Assembly (NCBI GenBank): GCA_029861865.1
Contig: JAOTYL010000008.1
Coordinates: forward strand, 105,234 to 169,233
Direction: 5' to 3'
Source: Myxococcales bacterium
Lineage (GTDB): Bacteria; Myxococcota_A; Polyangia; Polyangiales; Houyiibacteriaceae
Length of the DNA: 64,000 nucleotides
Shown: positions 24,649-33,010 of the stretch, in pieces
Numbering within the stretch: the stretch's first letter is position 1
Layout of the letters: every line of letters begins with the position of its first letter
Notes under the pieces: model-generated
Databases searched by the model: none
Told to the model about the DNA's origin: nothing
Seen by the model: only the letters and a program-made list of their open reading frames with translations
Position numbers and translations under genes: made by a program

Positions 24649-25728
24649 ATGCACTTGGAGCTCGAATCTGCGATCGATGATCTCGTCGAAAAGGATGCCG
24701 AGCGCTGGCGTGTGGTGGAAGGTCGCTCGACGCTTGCCGACGGGCGCTTTTTCTACGGAGTACGCACGACCGGGGTCTTCTGTCGACCGAGCTGCGCATC
24801 GCGGCTGCCACATCGCCAGAATGTGGAGTTCTTCGAAACGACGGAGGCTGCGCGGACCGCGGGCTACCGAGCCTGTAAGCGTTGCCGACCGGAGTCGTCG
24901 ACGCGCAAAGACGAGACGGTCGAGGCGTTGGTGGAAGCGTGCAGGCTGCTCTCTTTAGAGGAGCCCATACAGACCCGCGAGGTCGCCAGCGCGGTCGGGC
25001 TGAGCAACTCTTACTTTCAACGCTCCTTCAAGAAGCACCTCGGCGTCACGCCACAGCAGTACCGCCGAAGGGTGCTCGCCGAGCGTGGCCGCGACGCACT
25101 CGGACAAACGAGATCGGTTACCGAATCGATCTACGAAGCCGGATATGCGTCGAGCAGCCGCTTCTACGAGGGGGTTGGGCGGGAGCTCGGGATGAAGCCG
25201 TCGGTCGCAAGAGCGGGAGCCCCCGGAGAGGTGATCCGCTACGCACTCGCCGAGTCCTCACTTGGACACGTGGTGATCGCGTGGACCCACCGAGGGGTGT
25301 GTCTGGTCAGCTTGGCGGATTCGCCCGACGAGCTGGCGGCACAGGTGGCGGAACGTTTCCCGAAAGCGAGGCTCGAGGAAGCGGAGCAGGCTGCATGGAC
25401 CGCCGCCGTGGTCCAAGCGGTAGAGATCGCGACCCCCGCCGGCATTCCCATCGACATCCGCGGCACGGCGTTCCAGGAACGCGTCTGGCGAGCGCTTCGC
25501 GAGATCCCAGCCGGCGAGACGCGGACCTACTCCGAGGTCGCCAAGGCGCTCGGGATGCCCTCCGCAGTTCGGGCGGTCGCAGGGGCGTGCGCGGCCAACC
25601 CACTCGCGGTGCTCGTTCCCTGTCATCGTGTCGTCCGCGCGGATGGCGACTTGGCGGGCTATCGATGGGGTGTTGACCGAAAGCGCGAGCTGCTCCGCCG
25701 CGAGGCGTACTGGCTCAGAAGAAACTAG
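24649..25728 (+). CDS. ada: Ada: bifunctional methyl-sensor activator and O6-methylguanine-DNA methyltransferase
   Basis: 359 residues. The N-terminal domain has the four zinc-binding Cys of Ada at 45, 49, 76 and 79 (spacing 4-27-3, identical to the E. coli protein); Cys45 is the methyl acceptor from phosphotriesters. A middle AraC-type helix-turn-helix region follows (IQTREVASAVGLSNSYFQRS, then GVTPQQYRRRVLAER). The C-terminal domain carries the O6-alkylguanine acceptor motif PCHRV (Cys325). Start at ATG 24649 is supported by GGAGG six bases upstream; a much longer upstream frame lacks conservation. Repairs alkylated DNA and, by analogy, switches on its own regulon after methylation. No exact E. 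coli-type Ada box is obvious in the 111-base divergent region. Confidence 0.95.
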   Translation: MHLELESAIDDLVEKDAERWRVVEGRSTLADGRFFYGVRTTGVFCRPSCASRLPHRQNVEFFETTEAARTAGYRACKRCRPESSTRKDETVEALVEACRLLSLEEPIQTREVASAVGLSNSYFQRSFKKHLGVTPQQYRRRVLAERGRDALGQTRSVTESIYEAGYASSSRFYEGVGRELGMKPSVARAGAPGEVIRYALAESSLGHVVIAWTHRGVCLVSLADSPDELAAQVAERFPKARLEEAEQAAWTAAVVQAVEIATPAGIPIDIRGTAFQERVWRALREIPAGETRTYSEVAKALGMPSAVRAVAGACAANPLAVLVPCHRVVRADGDLAGYRWGVDRKRELLRREAYWLRRN

Positions 25729-25741
25729 CGTGCCTAAGACC

Positions 25742-26266
25742 TCACTGTGGCCCCGGGTCGACCCGAGACGAAAGCTGATGGAGCGCATTCGTGTACGGCG
25801 CCGCGCGTCGCTCTGCGAAACCATCGATGAAAAGCCCGATTGCTGCGAAGAGGATGAGCGCGGTGCCCGCCGATAGTGCCCAGTCCTTGTGGACCGCAAA
25901 GCGCAGCGCGGCACCGACGACCAAGAAGACGACGTACATCGTGACGTAGCGTGGCCAGTTGGCGTTCACCTGCTCCATGCGTGGCACCTCTTCGGCAACG
26001 AACGCGGCTTTGTCGGTTTCATAGAGTGTTGTCAGGTGTTCGACTTGTCCGGGCGTTCGAAGGCCGACCACCGCACCGGTGACCAAAAGCGCCAAGCCGA
26101 GCAATGCGAAGGGGATCACGATGCCCCACATGAAACCGCCCTCCTGAGTTCGATACACGACGGCTGCAAACACGAGACTGAGAACGCCGATGGGCACGAT
26201 GAAGAACAGCGCCTCGGCGCGCTCCCCCCAGAAATAGGTGTTCAGGATTCCTAGAAAGTCGTTCAT
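25742..26266 (-). CDS. Four-helix membrane protein, unknown function
   Basis: 174 residues with about four transmembrane segments (LFFIVPIGVLSLVFAAVVY, IVIPFALLGLALLVTGAVVG, YVTMYVVFLVVGAALRFAV, ALSAGTALILFAAIGLFID) and a charged loop between the second and third. No family recognised. It lies downstream of the DUF481 gene with a 43-base gap and converges on ada 13 bases away. Confidence 0.7.
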   Translation of the reverse strand: MNDFLGILNTYFWGERAEALFFIVPIGVLSLVFAAVVYRTQEGGFMWGIVIPFALLGLALLVTGAVVGLRTPGQVEHLTTLYETDKAAFVAEEVPRMEQVNANWPRYVTMYVVFLVVGAALRFAVHKDWALSAGTALILFAAIGLFIDGFAERRAAPYTNALHQLSSRVDPGPQ

Positions 26267-26309
26267 GCTCCCAAGGTAAACGCGATCGCGTCAAATCGGA
26301 AGCGTTGGC

Positions 26310-27548
26310 TCAGCCAATCTCGAGCGCAATGCTGACGACTAGCTGGTAGTCGTTCTGCTCGGGCATGGTGCCGTCGGCCCGCGGTGGCGGATTCTCGGTA
26401 CGCAAGAACAAGAACGACGTTTGGAAGTAGAAGATGGCCGTGAGATCGATTTTGAACGCTGCGTTACCCACGTGGTTAGTGTTGCCGATTGCCGTGTAGA
26501 CCAAATTGGTGCGCCAATCGAGCTTGAGCTCGATGTCGTCGGTGAAGTCGAAATCTGCGTAGGTGTGCAGCGTGACGAAGCCGTCGTTTTGTGGGTTCTC
26601 AACGCCAGTTGCCGCGCTGAGAAACCGCGTGTACTGGTATCCAAGCCCGCTTCCGAAGTCCCACTCGACCTTCTTCTTGTCCACGATGTGAATGCCGCCG
26701 CCCGCGCCAGGCGTGGCTCGGAGCTTGAGGTTCTGGAACCTGTCGTAGAGAAAGTACGCAACAGCCGGTGTCACGTAGAACCGCCGCCAGATCAAAAGCT
26801 CTACCCCGACGCCTCCGAGATGCCGGTTGACGTTTTGCTCCTTGTTGACGTAACCAAAGGTGCCTTGGTAGCTCATCGTCGCAAGTGTGCGCTGGTCAGC
26901 GCGCTGGAGGCCCCAAGCGATGGTCAATGAGCCCTGGTTGGTGTTGCCTGCGTTGGCCGAGAACCCCAAGCTAAGCCGCGTGGACCACCAGTCGCGCTCT
27001 CTTCGGCCTCCCTCGGCGATCGAGAGCAGCTCACTTCGAGGAAACGTCTTCACTCCTTCGGTTGTCTCGATAATCACGGTGTCTTTGGTGACGACCGCCT
27101 TGCCCATGACGTCGATCTTTCCCTCGAACGCATAGGTGTTGATCTGGGGAGAATGGAGCTCGTCCACTTTGCTCCAGCTCTTTGTGACGATGTCGAGCTT
27201 GTCGCTGTCAAATTCGAACTCCTTCTCGCGCATCCAGTTGAGGTCGCCTTTGAGCCACTCGCCGGAGGTGAGCCGAATCCAATCGTGGGTATCGTCGAAC
27301 TCGATCGTGAACCTGGTCGGGATCGGTCCTTCGGTCTTCTCCTCCACCTGCTCCACGGCCTTCTCGAACTCGGATAGGCTCAGCTCGGCTGGCTCAGCAG
27401 CCACACCCGCGTCAGTCGCTCCGGTCGCGTCAGATGGCTGTTCTTCCTGGGCATGCGCCGCATAGGGGCCATAGAGCGCCCCAACCAACACGAAGCAAAA
27501 CAGCAAGTTGACGTACTTCACCGGCCTGGCGGATGCTGAGCTCGTCAT
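26310..27548 (-). CDS. DUF481 outer-membrane protein
   Basis: 412 residues. Signal peptide (VNLLFCFVLVGALYGPYAA ending AHAQ), a short acidic spacer, an SH3-like part (DWIRLTSGEWLKGDLNWM), then the DUF481 barrel: RLSLGFSANAGNTNQGSLT, typical 'S-x-G-N-T' start of the family, multiple amphipathic strands and a C-terminal barrel end. YdiY-type DUF481 proteins are outer-membrane proteins of unknown function. Start ATG 27548 has no clear ribosome binding site; GTG 27521 at the signal-peptide edge is possible. Confidence 0.88.
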   Translation of the reverse strand: MTSSASARPVKYVNLLFCFVLVGALYGPYAAHAQEEQPSDATGATDAGVAAEPAELSLSEFEKAVEQVEEKTEGPIPTRFTIEFDDTHDWIRLTSGEWLKGDLNWMREKEFEFDSDKLDIVTKSWSKVDELHSPQINTYAFEGKIDVMGKAVVTKDTVIIETTEGVKTFPRSELLSIAEGGRRERDWWSTRLSLGFSANAGNTNQGSLTIAWGLQRADQRTLATMSYQGTFGYVNKEQNVNRHLGGVGVELLIWRRFYVTPAVAYFLYDRFQNLKLRATPGAGGGIHIVDKKKVEWDFGSGLGYQYTRFLSAATGVENPQNDGFVTLHTYADFDFTDDIELKLDWRTNLVYTAIGNTNHVGNAAFKIDLTAIFYFQTSFLFLRTENPPPRADGTMPEQNDYQLVVSIALEIG

Positions 27549-27606
27549 CGTCGCGCAAGGACCTTAGCGCGCGCGCCAACCACTTCAAACACCCGCGCTT
27601 TATTCC

Positions 27607-28398
27607 TCAGGAGTGGAAGCACTCGGGGTTAGCGAAGCATTGCCGCGCGGTTTCGGCAAGCACGCCTGCTTGGTACCCGTCGATGAATCGGTGGTCTACG
27701 GTAGCGCTGATCGTGATCAGCTTACGCACCGTGAGCTTGCCATCGACGACGGCGGGCTGCTCGCGAATCGCTCCTATGAGCACGTAGAGTGGCACGTGCG
27801 CGAATGGCGTCGGCGGCATGTACCCTTCGTCCAGCCCAAACATGCCGACATTCGACACGACGCAGGCACCGAAAGGAAACCGCTCGAGCCCGGCAGACCT
27901 GAGCTCGAGGCCGGCCGACCCGCTCAACCATCCGATGAGGCCGATCGTGGGGCGAAGCGCCCAAGTCGGCAACGAGCGGAGAATCCGTTTACCGCTTTCG
28001 AAAACCTCGTCTTTGCCTCCGCGGACTTTTGTGCTGCGCTGCTTGAGCTCGCGCGCGAGCTCGACGATCGACTTCTGATCAAGCTTTTCGACCTTGACCT
28101 TGGCGAGGTCGGCTCCCTCACCGACGTTGACGACGAACGAAAGGTCGACGGTCTGGTGCTGATGATAGACCCCAAACCGAAGGTACCCGTTCAGCCCGGG
28201 AGAGTTGGCAAGCGCCTCGGCCACCATCTTCCCGATGAAGTGGGTCATGGTGATCTTCACGCCCGTCTTTTTGGTGAGCCGATCGAGGTGTTCGAGCACG
28301 GCGGTCGCGTCGAGGGTCATCTTTCCGTAGATGTTCCCTTCGCGCGGCGAGCCCCACGTCGCTATCGCAAGCTTGCGGCGTGTGCTCATCTTCGACAT
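27607..28398 (-). CDS. Stand-alone 2-oxoacid dehydrogenase acyltransferase (E2) catalytic domain
   Basis: 263 residues corresponding to the CAT-like catalytic domain of dihydrolipoyl acyltransferases: RKLAIATWGSPREGNIYGKM near the start, GVKITMTHFIGKMVAEAL, GACVVSNVGMFGLDEGY and the active-site DHRFIDG close to the C-terminus. Lipoyl and E1/E3-binding domains are absent, and no E1 or E3 gene is nearby, so it probably is not a PDH-complex core; an acyltransferase with another carrier is inferred. ATG 28398 is chosen because upstream in-frame sequence is the reverse of the divergent gene. Its start is only ~34 bases from that of the DUF2868 gene. Confidence 0.82.
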   Translation of the reverse strand: MSKMSTRRKLAIATWGSPREGNIYGKMTLDATAVLEHLDRLTKKTGVKITMTHFIGKMVAEALANSPGLNGYLRFGVYHQHQTVDLSFVVNVGEGADLAKVKVEKLDQKSIVELARELKQRSTKVRGGKDEVFESGKRILRSLPTWALRPTIGLIGWLSGSAGLELRSAGLERFPFGACVVSNVGMFGLDEGYMPPTPFAHVPLYVLIGAIREQPAVVDGKLTVRKLITISATVDHRFIDGYQAGVLAETARQCFANPECFHS

Positions 28399-28432
28399 GC
28401 CAAAGGCATAACACTGCCTCTCGAGCTTGGCG

Positions 28433-30007
28433 ATGCAGAACGAGGCATTTTGTGCGACAAACTCGGCGATGCCAGCACCCCACCCCGCGAGCGCCGACCG
28501 CAACGCGCGCCTTGGTTTGGCGGGCCTCATCGACCTCGAGCTCCAGCTGGCTGACGACGACAGACGCTCAGAAGCCGAATTGATCGAGCGCGATCGCGAA
28601 ATCGCGAAAGCCATCGTTCCAGGCTCTCGCACCCGTCGAGCGTTGCTTGCCCGTTGGGTCGCTGCGATCCGTTCGGCCGATGAAGGCTCTCCCGGAAAAG
28701 GATTCGAGCGGGCGCTTCGTAGGGCTTCGGCTCTTCTCAGCCTCTCGATGTTTGCGGTCGGCGTAATTGTGGCCTTTGGGATCTTTCACTTTACCGGCGA
28801 CCACCCGATCAACGTTTTGGTGGTTCTCGGCGTTCTCGTCTTCGTGCAGCTCTTGACGCTGGCGATCAGCATCGCTGCGCTCGGTATCGCGATCGTGAGC
28901 CCCGGCTTCTTCGAAGGCTTGCCCTTGGTCCTGCTCCTGGAAAGATTGGCATCGCATCTGTGGCGAAAAGCCGGCGCTCGAGTTGCCGATGACCCAACGC
29001 GCGACGCGATCAATCGTCTATTGACGCGCCGATCCCTATACGACCGTGTGGAGCGCTACGTACTCTTCCGCCATCTTCAGCTTGCTGCCGCGTGGTTCAA
29101 CGTGGGGGCGCTGACGGTGTTGCTCATCGACGTGACGGTCACCGACTTAGCCTTTGGTTGGAGCACCACGCTTCAACTCGGCGCTGAGAGCTTCCTCGAG
29201 CTATGTCAGACACTGGCTGCGCCTTGGTCGAAGTGGCTTTCGCAAGCTACGCCCACCTTCGAGCTCGTCCGCGCAACCCAGTACTTTCGGTTGGAAGGTG
29301 CGTACGTGGGGGTGAGCGAGGGTGCACGCGTGGGAGATCCGGCACTGTCCGGGCAATGGTGGCCCTTCCTGGCTTCATGTTTGTTTTTCTACGGGCTGCT
29401 GCCACGGGTCGTGTTGGCCGCTTGGAGCTCGATCATGGTGTCGCTGAGCCTCCGCAGCGTCTCGCTCGATACGCCGGACGTCGAGCGTCTGGTCGCACGC
29501 CTCACCGGGCCATCGATCCGGCGGATCCACGGCGAAGACCCGGGCAATGTGACGCCACTCGGAGCCGGGCTCGAACCGGTAGGCAGCGCCCTCGGTGATC
29601 GCGTGCACGACGACGCGCTGGGGGTCCTGTGGCGTGAGGCGCAGTGTCCGGAAGGCACCGTGGGCGGTTTCTTGAGAAGTAGATACCAGCTCGGCTTGCA
29701 AGGCACGCTCGGCGCTGCCGGAGGAAGTGATTTTGCCAACGACGAGCGCCTCATCGAAAGGATCAACCGAGACAATACATCGCCCGTATTGATCGTATCC
29801 GAGCCGTGGACCGTTCCCGACGCCGCGTTCAAACGCTTGGTAGCGTCGATTCGTGCAAAAGGAAAGACCCGGCCGATCGTCGTTGCCCTGACCGAGGGCG
29901 GAAGCGAGGAAGACACCGCGATCTGGGCAGGCTATCTCGCCGAGCTGCGCGACCCTTATCTGTTCTTCGAACGCGAGAACCGCGTGACGGGCGAGACGCA
30001 ATCATGA
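28433..30007 (+). CDS. DUF2868 membrane protein, partner of a DUF3482 GTPase
   Basis: About 524 residues. A cytoplasmic N-terminus (LGLAGLIDLELQLADDD) is followed by several transmembrane helices (SLSMFAVGVIVAFGIFHFTG, VLVFVQLLTLAISIAALGI, WWPFLASCLFFYGLLPRVVL) and a cytoplasmic C-terminal part. The arrangement and the following DUF3482 gene identify DUF2868, a family known mainly from this pairing and of unknown function. It overlaps the next gene by ATGA. Start uncertain: TTG 28427, ATG 28433 or ATG 28469 are all in frame, none with a good ribosome binding site. Confidence 0.85.
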   Translation: MQNEAFCATNSAMPAPHPASADRNARLGLAGLIDLELQLADDDRRSEAELIERDREIAKAIVPGSRTRRALLARWVAAIRSADEGSPGKGFERALRRASALLSLSMFAVGVIVAFGIFHFTGDHPINVLVVLGVLVFVQLLTLAISIAALGIAIVSPGFFEGLPLVLLLERLASHLWRKAGARVADDPTRDAINRLLTRRSLYDRVERYVLFRHLQLAAAWFNVGALTVLLIDVTVTDLAFGWSTTLQLGAESFLELCQTLAAPWSKWLSQATPTFELVRATQYFRLEGAYVGVSEGARVGDPALSGQWWPFLASCLFFYGLLPRVVLAAWSSIMVSLSLRSVSLDTPDVERLVARLTGPSIRRIHGEDPGNVTPLGAGLEPVGSALGDRVHDDALGVLWREAQCPEGTVGGFLRSRYQLGLQGTLGAAGGSDFANDERLIERINRDNTSPVLIVSEPWTVPDAAFKRLVASIRAKGKTRPIVVALTEGGSEEDTAIWAGYLAELRDPYLFFERENRVTGETQS

Positions 30008-31467
30008 GCATGCCCGCAGATGAGGACCTTCCGAAGTTCGCCGTCGTCGGTCGAGTCAACAAAGGAAAGTCGAGCGTGATCGCCAGCCTGATCGAGGACG
30101 ACGGCGTGAAGATTTCCCCCCGCCCGGGCACGACGACCGAATGCGTGCGATACGCCGTCGAGTCGGACGACCGGGTGCTGTTCTCCGTCATCGACACGCC
30201 TGGCTTCGAAGACGCTCCACGCGCGCTTCATTGGATCAAGCAGCGAGAGGTCTCCGCAGCCGATCGCGTGGCGCGGATTCGGGAGCTGCTCGACGAGTTT
30301 TCGGAGACCGACGAGCTCGTGCAGGAGCGCAAGTTGTTGAAACCGATTCTCGAGGGTGCGGCGATCCTCTATGTCGTCAATGGAGACGAGCCCTACCGAA
30401 AGAACTACGAAACCGAGATGGAAATACTCCGCTACACCGGTCAGCCGGCGATGGCGCTCATCAATCGGAGCGCCACGGGTCGACACGTGGACGAATGGGA
30501 GCGCGCGCTCAACCAATACTTCAGGCTCGTCAGGACGTTCGACGCTCATGCGGTGTCTTGGAACGATCGGCGACGCTTGCTCGAGGCGTTCATCGTGCTC
30601 GAGCCACGATGGGAGACTCAGCTCAGCGAGGCGGTCGAGCTGTTGGACGCAGAGCAACAACGAAGACTCCATCGCGTGGCCAACATCGTTTCGAGGCTCT
30701 TGGTCGATCTGCTTTCCCTGCACCTCTCGGTCTTGATTCCGAATGACACGACTCTCGAGCTCGAAAAGAAGCGCCTCGAACGTCGCTTTCACGACATGCT
30801 CAGGGAGCGCGAGGCTCGGGCGCATCGCGAAATTGCGGAGGTCTATCTACACAGCCTCGGCCACTGGTCGCCCGAGACGGAGGTCGACCTCGACCTTCAG
30901 GGAGATCTTTTTGCCAAAGAAACATGGGACGTGATGGGACTTTCGCCGAGGGCATTGCTGACCCTCACGACGGTCACAGGGGCGGTCGCGGGCGGCGCGG
31001 TGGATGCGATGACGGGGTTTGCGTCGTTTTTGACCGGCACGATGCTCGGCGGGCTTGGCGGTATGGGCGTCGGGATGTACGAGCTCACACGTCGCTTTGC
31101 GAGCGCGAGCAATCTCCGCGAGCGCGCCATGGATGCGTTTCGCGGTTCCCCCGATGGAGAATGGATCCGCGTAGGCCCGCATCCGACCACCAACTTTCCT
31201 TTCGTTTTGTTGTCACGAGCAGTTGATCACTTCGATCGAGTCCGCGCATGGTCGCATGCCAAGCGCGAGTTGCCTGCCCTGGCTCAAAGCTCGACCAAAG
31301 TGGTCGATGCGCTCGACATGACGAGTCGGCGCCGCCTCAACGCGCTCTTTTCGACGATTCGAAAGAAGTATCGGGACGTCCCAGGTGATACTCGGCGCGC
31401 CCTCCACGAGGCCGTGTATGACGTGTTGGCATCGCACCTCAAAGCAAACTCCCGCTTTCAACCATGA
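30004..31467 (+). CDS. DUF3482 P-loop GTPase with membrane-insertion segment
   Basis: 487 residues. N-terminal TrmE/Era-like G domain: Walker A GRVNKGKSS (16-24), switch region PRPGTTTE, and DTPGFE (G3); a canonical NKxD is not obvious (ALINRSAT occupies that place). The C-terminal half includes a hydrophobic Gly-rich hairpin (TVTGAVAGGAVDAMTGFASF, then GTMLGGLGGMGVGMYEL) likely to enter the membrane, and coiled-coil stretches. This is the DUF3482 architecture, almost always next to DUF2868. Both ends overlap neighbours by ATGA, implying translational coupling through to recQ. Probably a membrane-associated GTPase working with the DUF2868 protein. Confidence 0.9.
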   Translation: MSMPADEDLPKFAVVGRVNKGKSSVIASLIEDDGVKISPRPGTTTECVRYAVESDDRVLFSVIDTPGFEDAPRALHWIKQREVSAADRVARIRELLDEFSETDELVQERKLLKPILEGAAILYVVNGDEPYRKNYETEMEILRYTGQPAMALINRSATGRHVDEWERALNQYFRLVRTFDAHAVSWNDRRRLLEAFIVLEPRWETQLSEAVELLDAEQQRRLHRVANIVSRLLVDLLSLHLSVLIPNDTTLELEKKRLERRFHDMLREREARAHREIAEVYLHSLGHWSPETEVDLDLQGDLFAKETWDVMGLSPRALLTLTTVTGAVAGGAVDAMTGFASFLTGTMLGGLGGMGVGMYELTRRFASASNLRERAMDAFRGSPDGEWIRVGPHPTTNFPFVLLSRAVDHFDRVRAWSHAKRELPALAQSSTKVVDALDMTSRRRLNALFSTIRKKYRDVPGDTRRALHEAVYDVLASHLKANSRFQP

Positions 31468-32966
31468 GCAACCTCCGCGCTGCACGCCGGGTGGCAAGGG
31501 AACGCTTGGGCGTGCAGCGGCTACACCCCGAGCAGGCGCAGGCCATCGAGTCGGTGCTCGGGTGCCGGGACACGCTCGTGGTTTTGCCGACCGGTTTTGG
31601 GAAATCGCTCATCTATCAGGTGCCAGCGGTGTTGTTCGACAGGCCCACGATCGTGATCTCCCCGCTGATCTCGCTGATGCGCGATCAGGAGCGAAAGCTG
31701 CGCCAACGCCACGTGCCGGTCGTTCGGATCGACAGCACGCTTCGAGCCGCCACGCGGAGGCAGGTGTTGGCCCGCGTCGCCAAGGGCGGCTCGCTCATCG
31801 TGCTCACCACCCCCGAGACCCTCGAGTCGCTCGCCGAATCGACCTTTGCAGCGACGAAGCCCGCGCTCTTGTGCATCGATGAGGCGCATTGCATTTCCGA
31901 GTGGGGGCACGATTTTCGACCGGCTTATCTTCGGCTCGGAGCACAACGGAAGGTGCTCGGGAACCCCGTGATGCTAGCGCTGACCGCAACCGCGACCCCT
32001 CGCGTTCGAAAAGACATCATCGAACGACTCGGCATGAAGAAGCCAGTCGAAGTGGTTGCGCCTCCGCATCGCCCGAACCTCCGCTTCGCGGTTCACATTG
32101 CGCCTGGCGACCAAAAGATCACCACCGCAGCTCGTTTGATTCGCCGCCTGCGTCGACCGGGCATCATCTATTGCGCGACCACCAAAGCGGTCGACCAGGT
32201 CGCCGGCGCCCTAGCCCGCGCGCAGATCCCATCGGCCCGCTACCACGGCAAAATGAAGGCGTCCGAGCGGACCTCAACCCAGCGCAAATTCATGAAGTCG
32301 AAGCGGCGCATGGTCATGGTCGCGACGAGTGCGTTTGGCATGGGCATCGACAAGCCCGACATCCGTTACATCGTCCATTATCAGGCGCCTGGCTCGCTCG
32401 AGCAGCTCGTTCAAGAGTCGGGCCGTGCGGGGCGGGATGGAAAGCGCTCGGACTGCATTCTTCTTTTCGACCGCGATGACCTGCGCATCCAGGAGCATCT
32501 TCAAAAGCAGGGACGAGCCGATCCCGCGCAGATCCGACGGGTCACCAAAGCGCTCGGGAGCTGGTTCGACGAGGGCAAGACGGTCACCCCCAAGGAGTTG
32601 GCCCTTTCCGCGCGCGTCCCGTTAACGGTGGCGCGGTCCTGCGCCGCGCAGCTCGAAGAGCTCGGGCTCACCACGATGGTCAAACGAGGCCACTACGCGA
32701 GCCGGGTCGCGCTCGAAGAGCTTCGCGCAGGCGCCCACGAGCTAGCCAAGCGTCTCGAAACACTGCGACGACAGGATGAGAAGCGCCTGGCGGCTTTGGC
32801 CGAGTACGCCGACACCGAAGAATGTCGAAGCCGCTTCATCCGCCGCTACTTCGGCGAAACCAGTCCCCCCAAGTGCGGCATCTGCGACAACTGCCGCAAA
32901 CGCCGACCCACCCCGCGTCGTCCCGGCCGACGACGCCGTTCAAAACGGCCCAAATCGGGCGGCTAG
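31464..32966 (+). CDS. recQ: Short RecQ-family ATP-dependent DNA helicase
   Basis: 500 residues. Helicase core: motif I VVLPTGFGKSLIYQVP, motif II IDEAHCISEWGHDFRP, motif III ALTATATP, motif IV-VI region with VATSAFGMGIDKPDIR and QESGRAGRDG. The C-terminus has a winged-helix-like stretch (VTPKELALSARVPLTVARSC) and then the four-Cys zinc site (EECRSRF ... YFGE ... CGICDNC), followed by a basic tail. There is no HRDC domain, and the order winged helix before zinc site differs from E. coli RecQ. A 3'-5' helicase for repair or recombination is expected. ATGA overlap with the GTPase gene upstream. Confidence 0.93.
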   Translation: MSNLRAARRVARERLGVQRLHPEQAQAIESVLGCRDTLVVLPTGFGKSLIYQVPAVLFDRPTIVISPLISLMRDQERKLRQRHVPVVRIDSTLRAATRRQVLARVAKGGSLIVLTTPETLESLAESTFAATKPALLCIDEAHCISEWGHDFRPAYLRLGAQRKVLGNPVMLALTATATPRVRKDIIERLGMKKPVEVVAPPHRPNLRFAVHIAPGDQKITTAARLIRRLRRPGIIYCATTKAVDQVAGALARAQIPSARYHGKMKASERTSTQRKFMKSKRRMVMVATSAFGMGIDKPDIRYIVHYQAPGSLEQLVQESGRAGRDGKRSDCILLFDRDDLRIQEHLQKQGRADPAQIRRVTKALGSWFDEGKTVTPKELALSARVPLTVARSCAAQLEELGLTTMVKRGHYASRVALEELRAGAHELAKRLETLRRQDEKRLAALAEYADTEECRSRFIRRYFGETSPPKCGICDNCRKRRPTPRRPGRRRRSKRPKSGG

Positions 32967-33010
32967 AAGGATCGGATCTACTCTTCCGAGAGGCGTCGTA
33001 TACTCCGCCG

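Noticed and set aside
32822..33010. Upstream extension of the phospholipase D frame
   Set aside because: It overlaps the end of recQ in another frame and has no conserved text.
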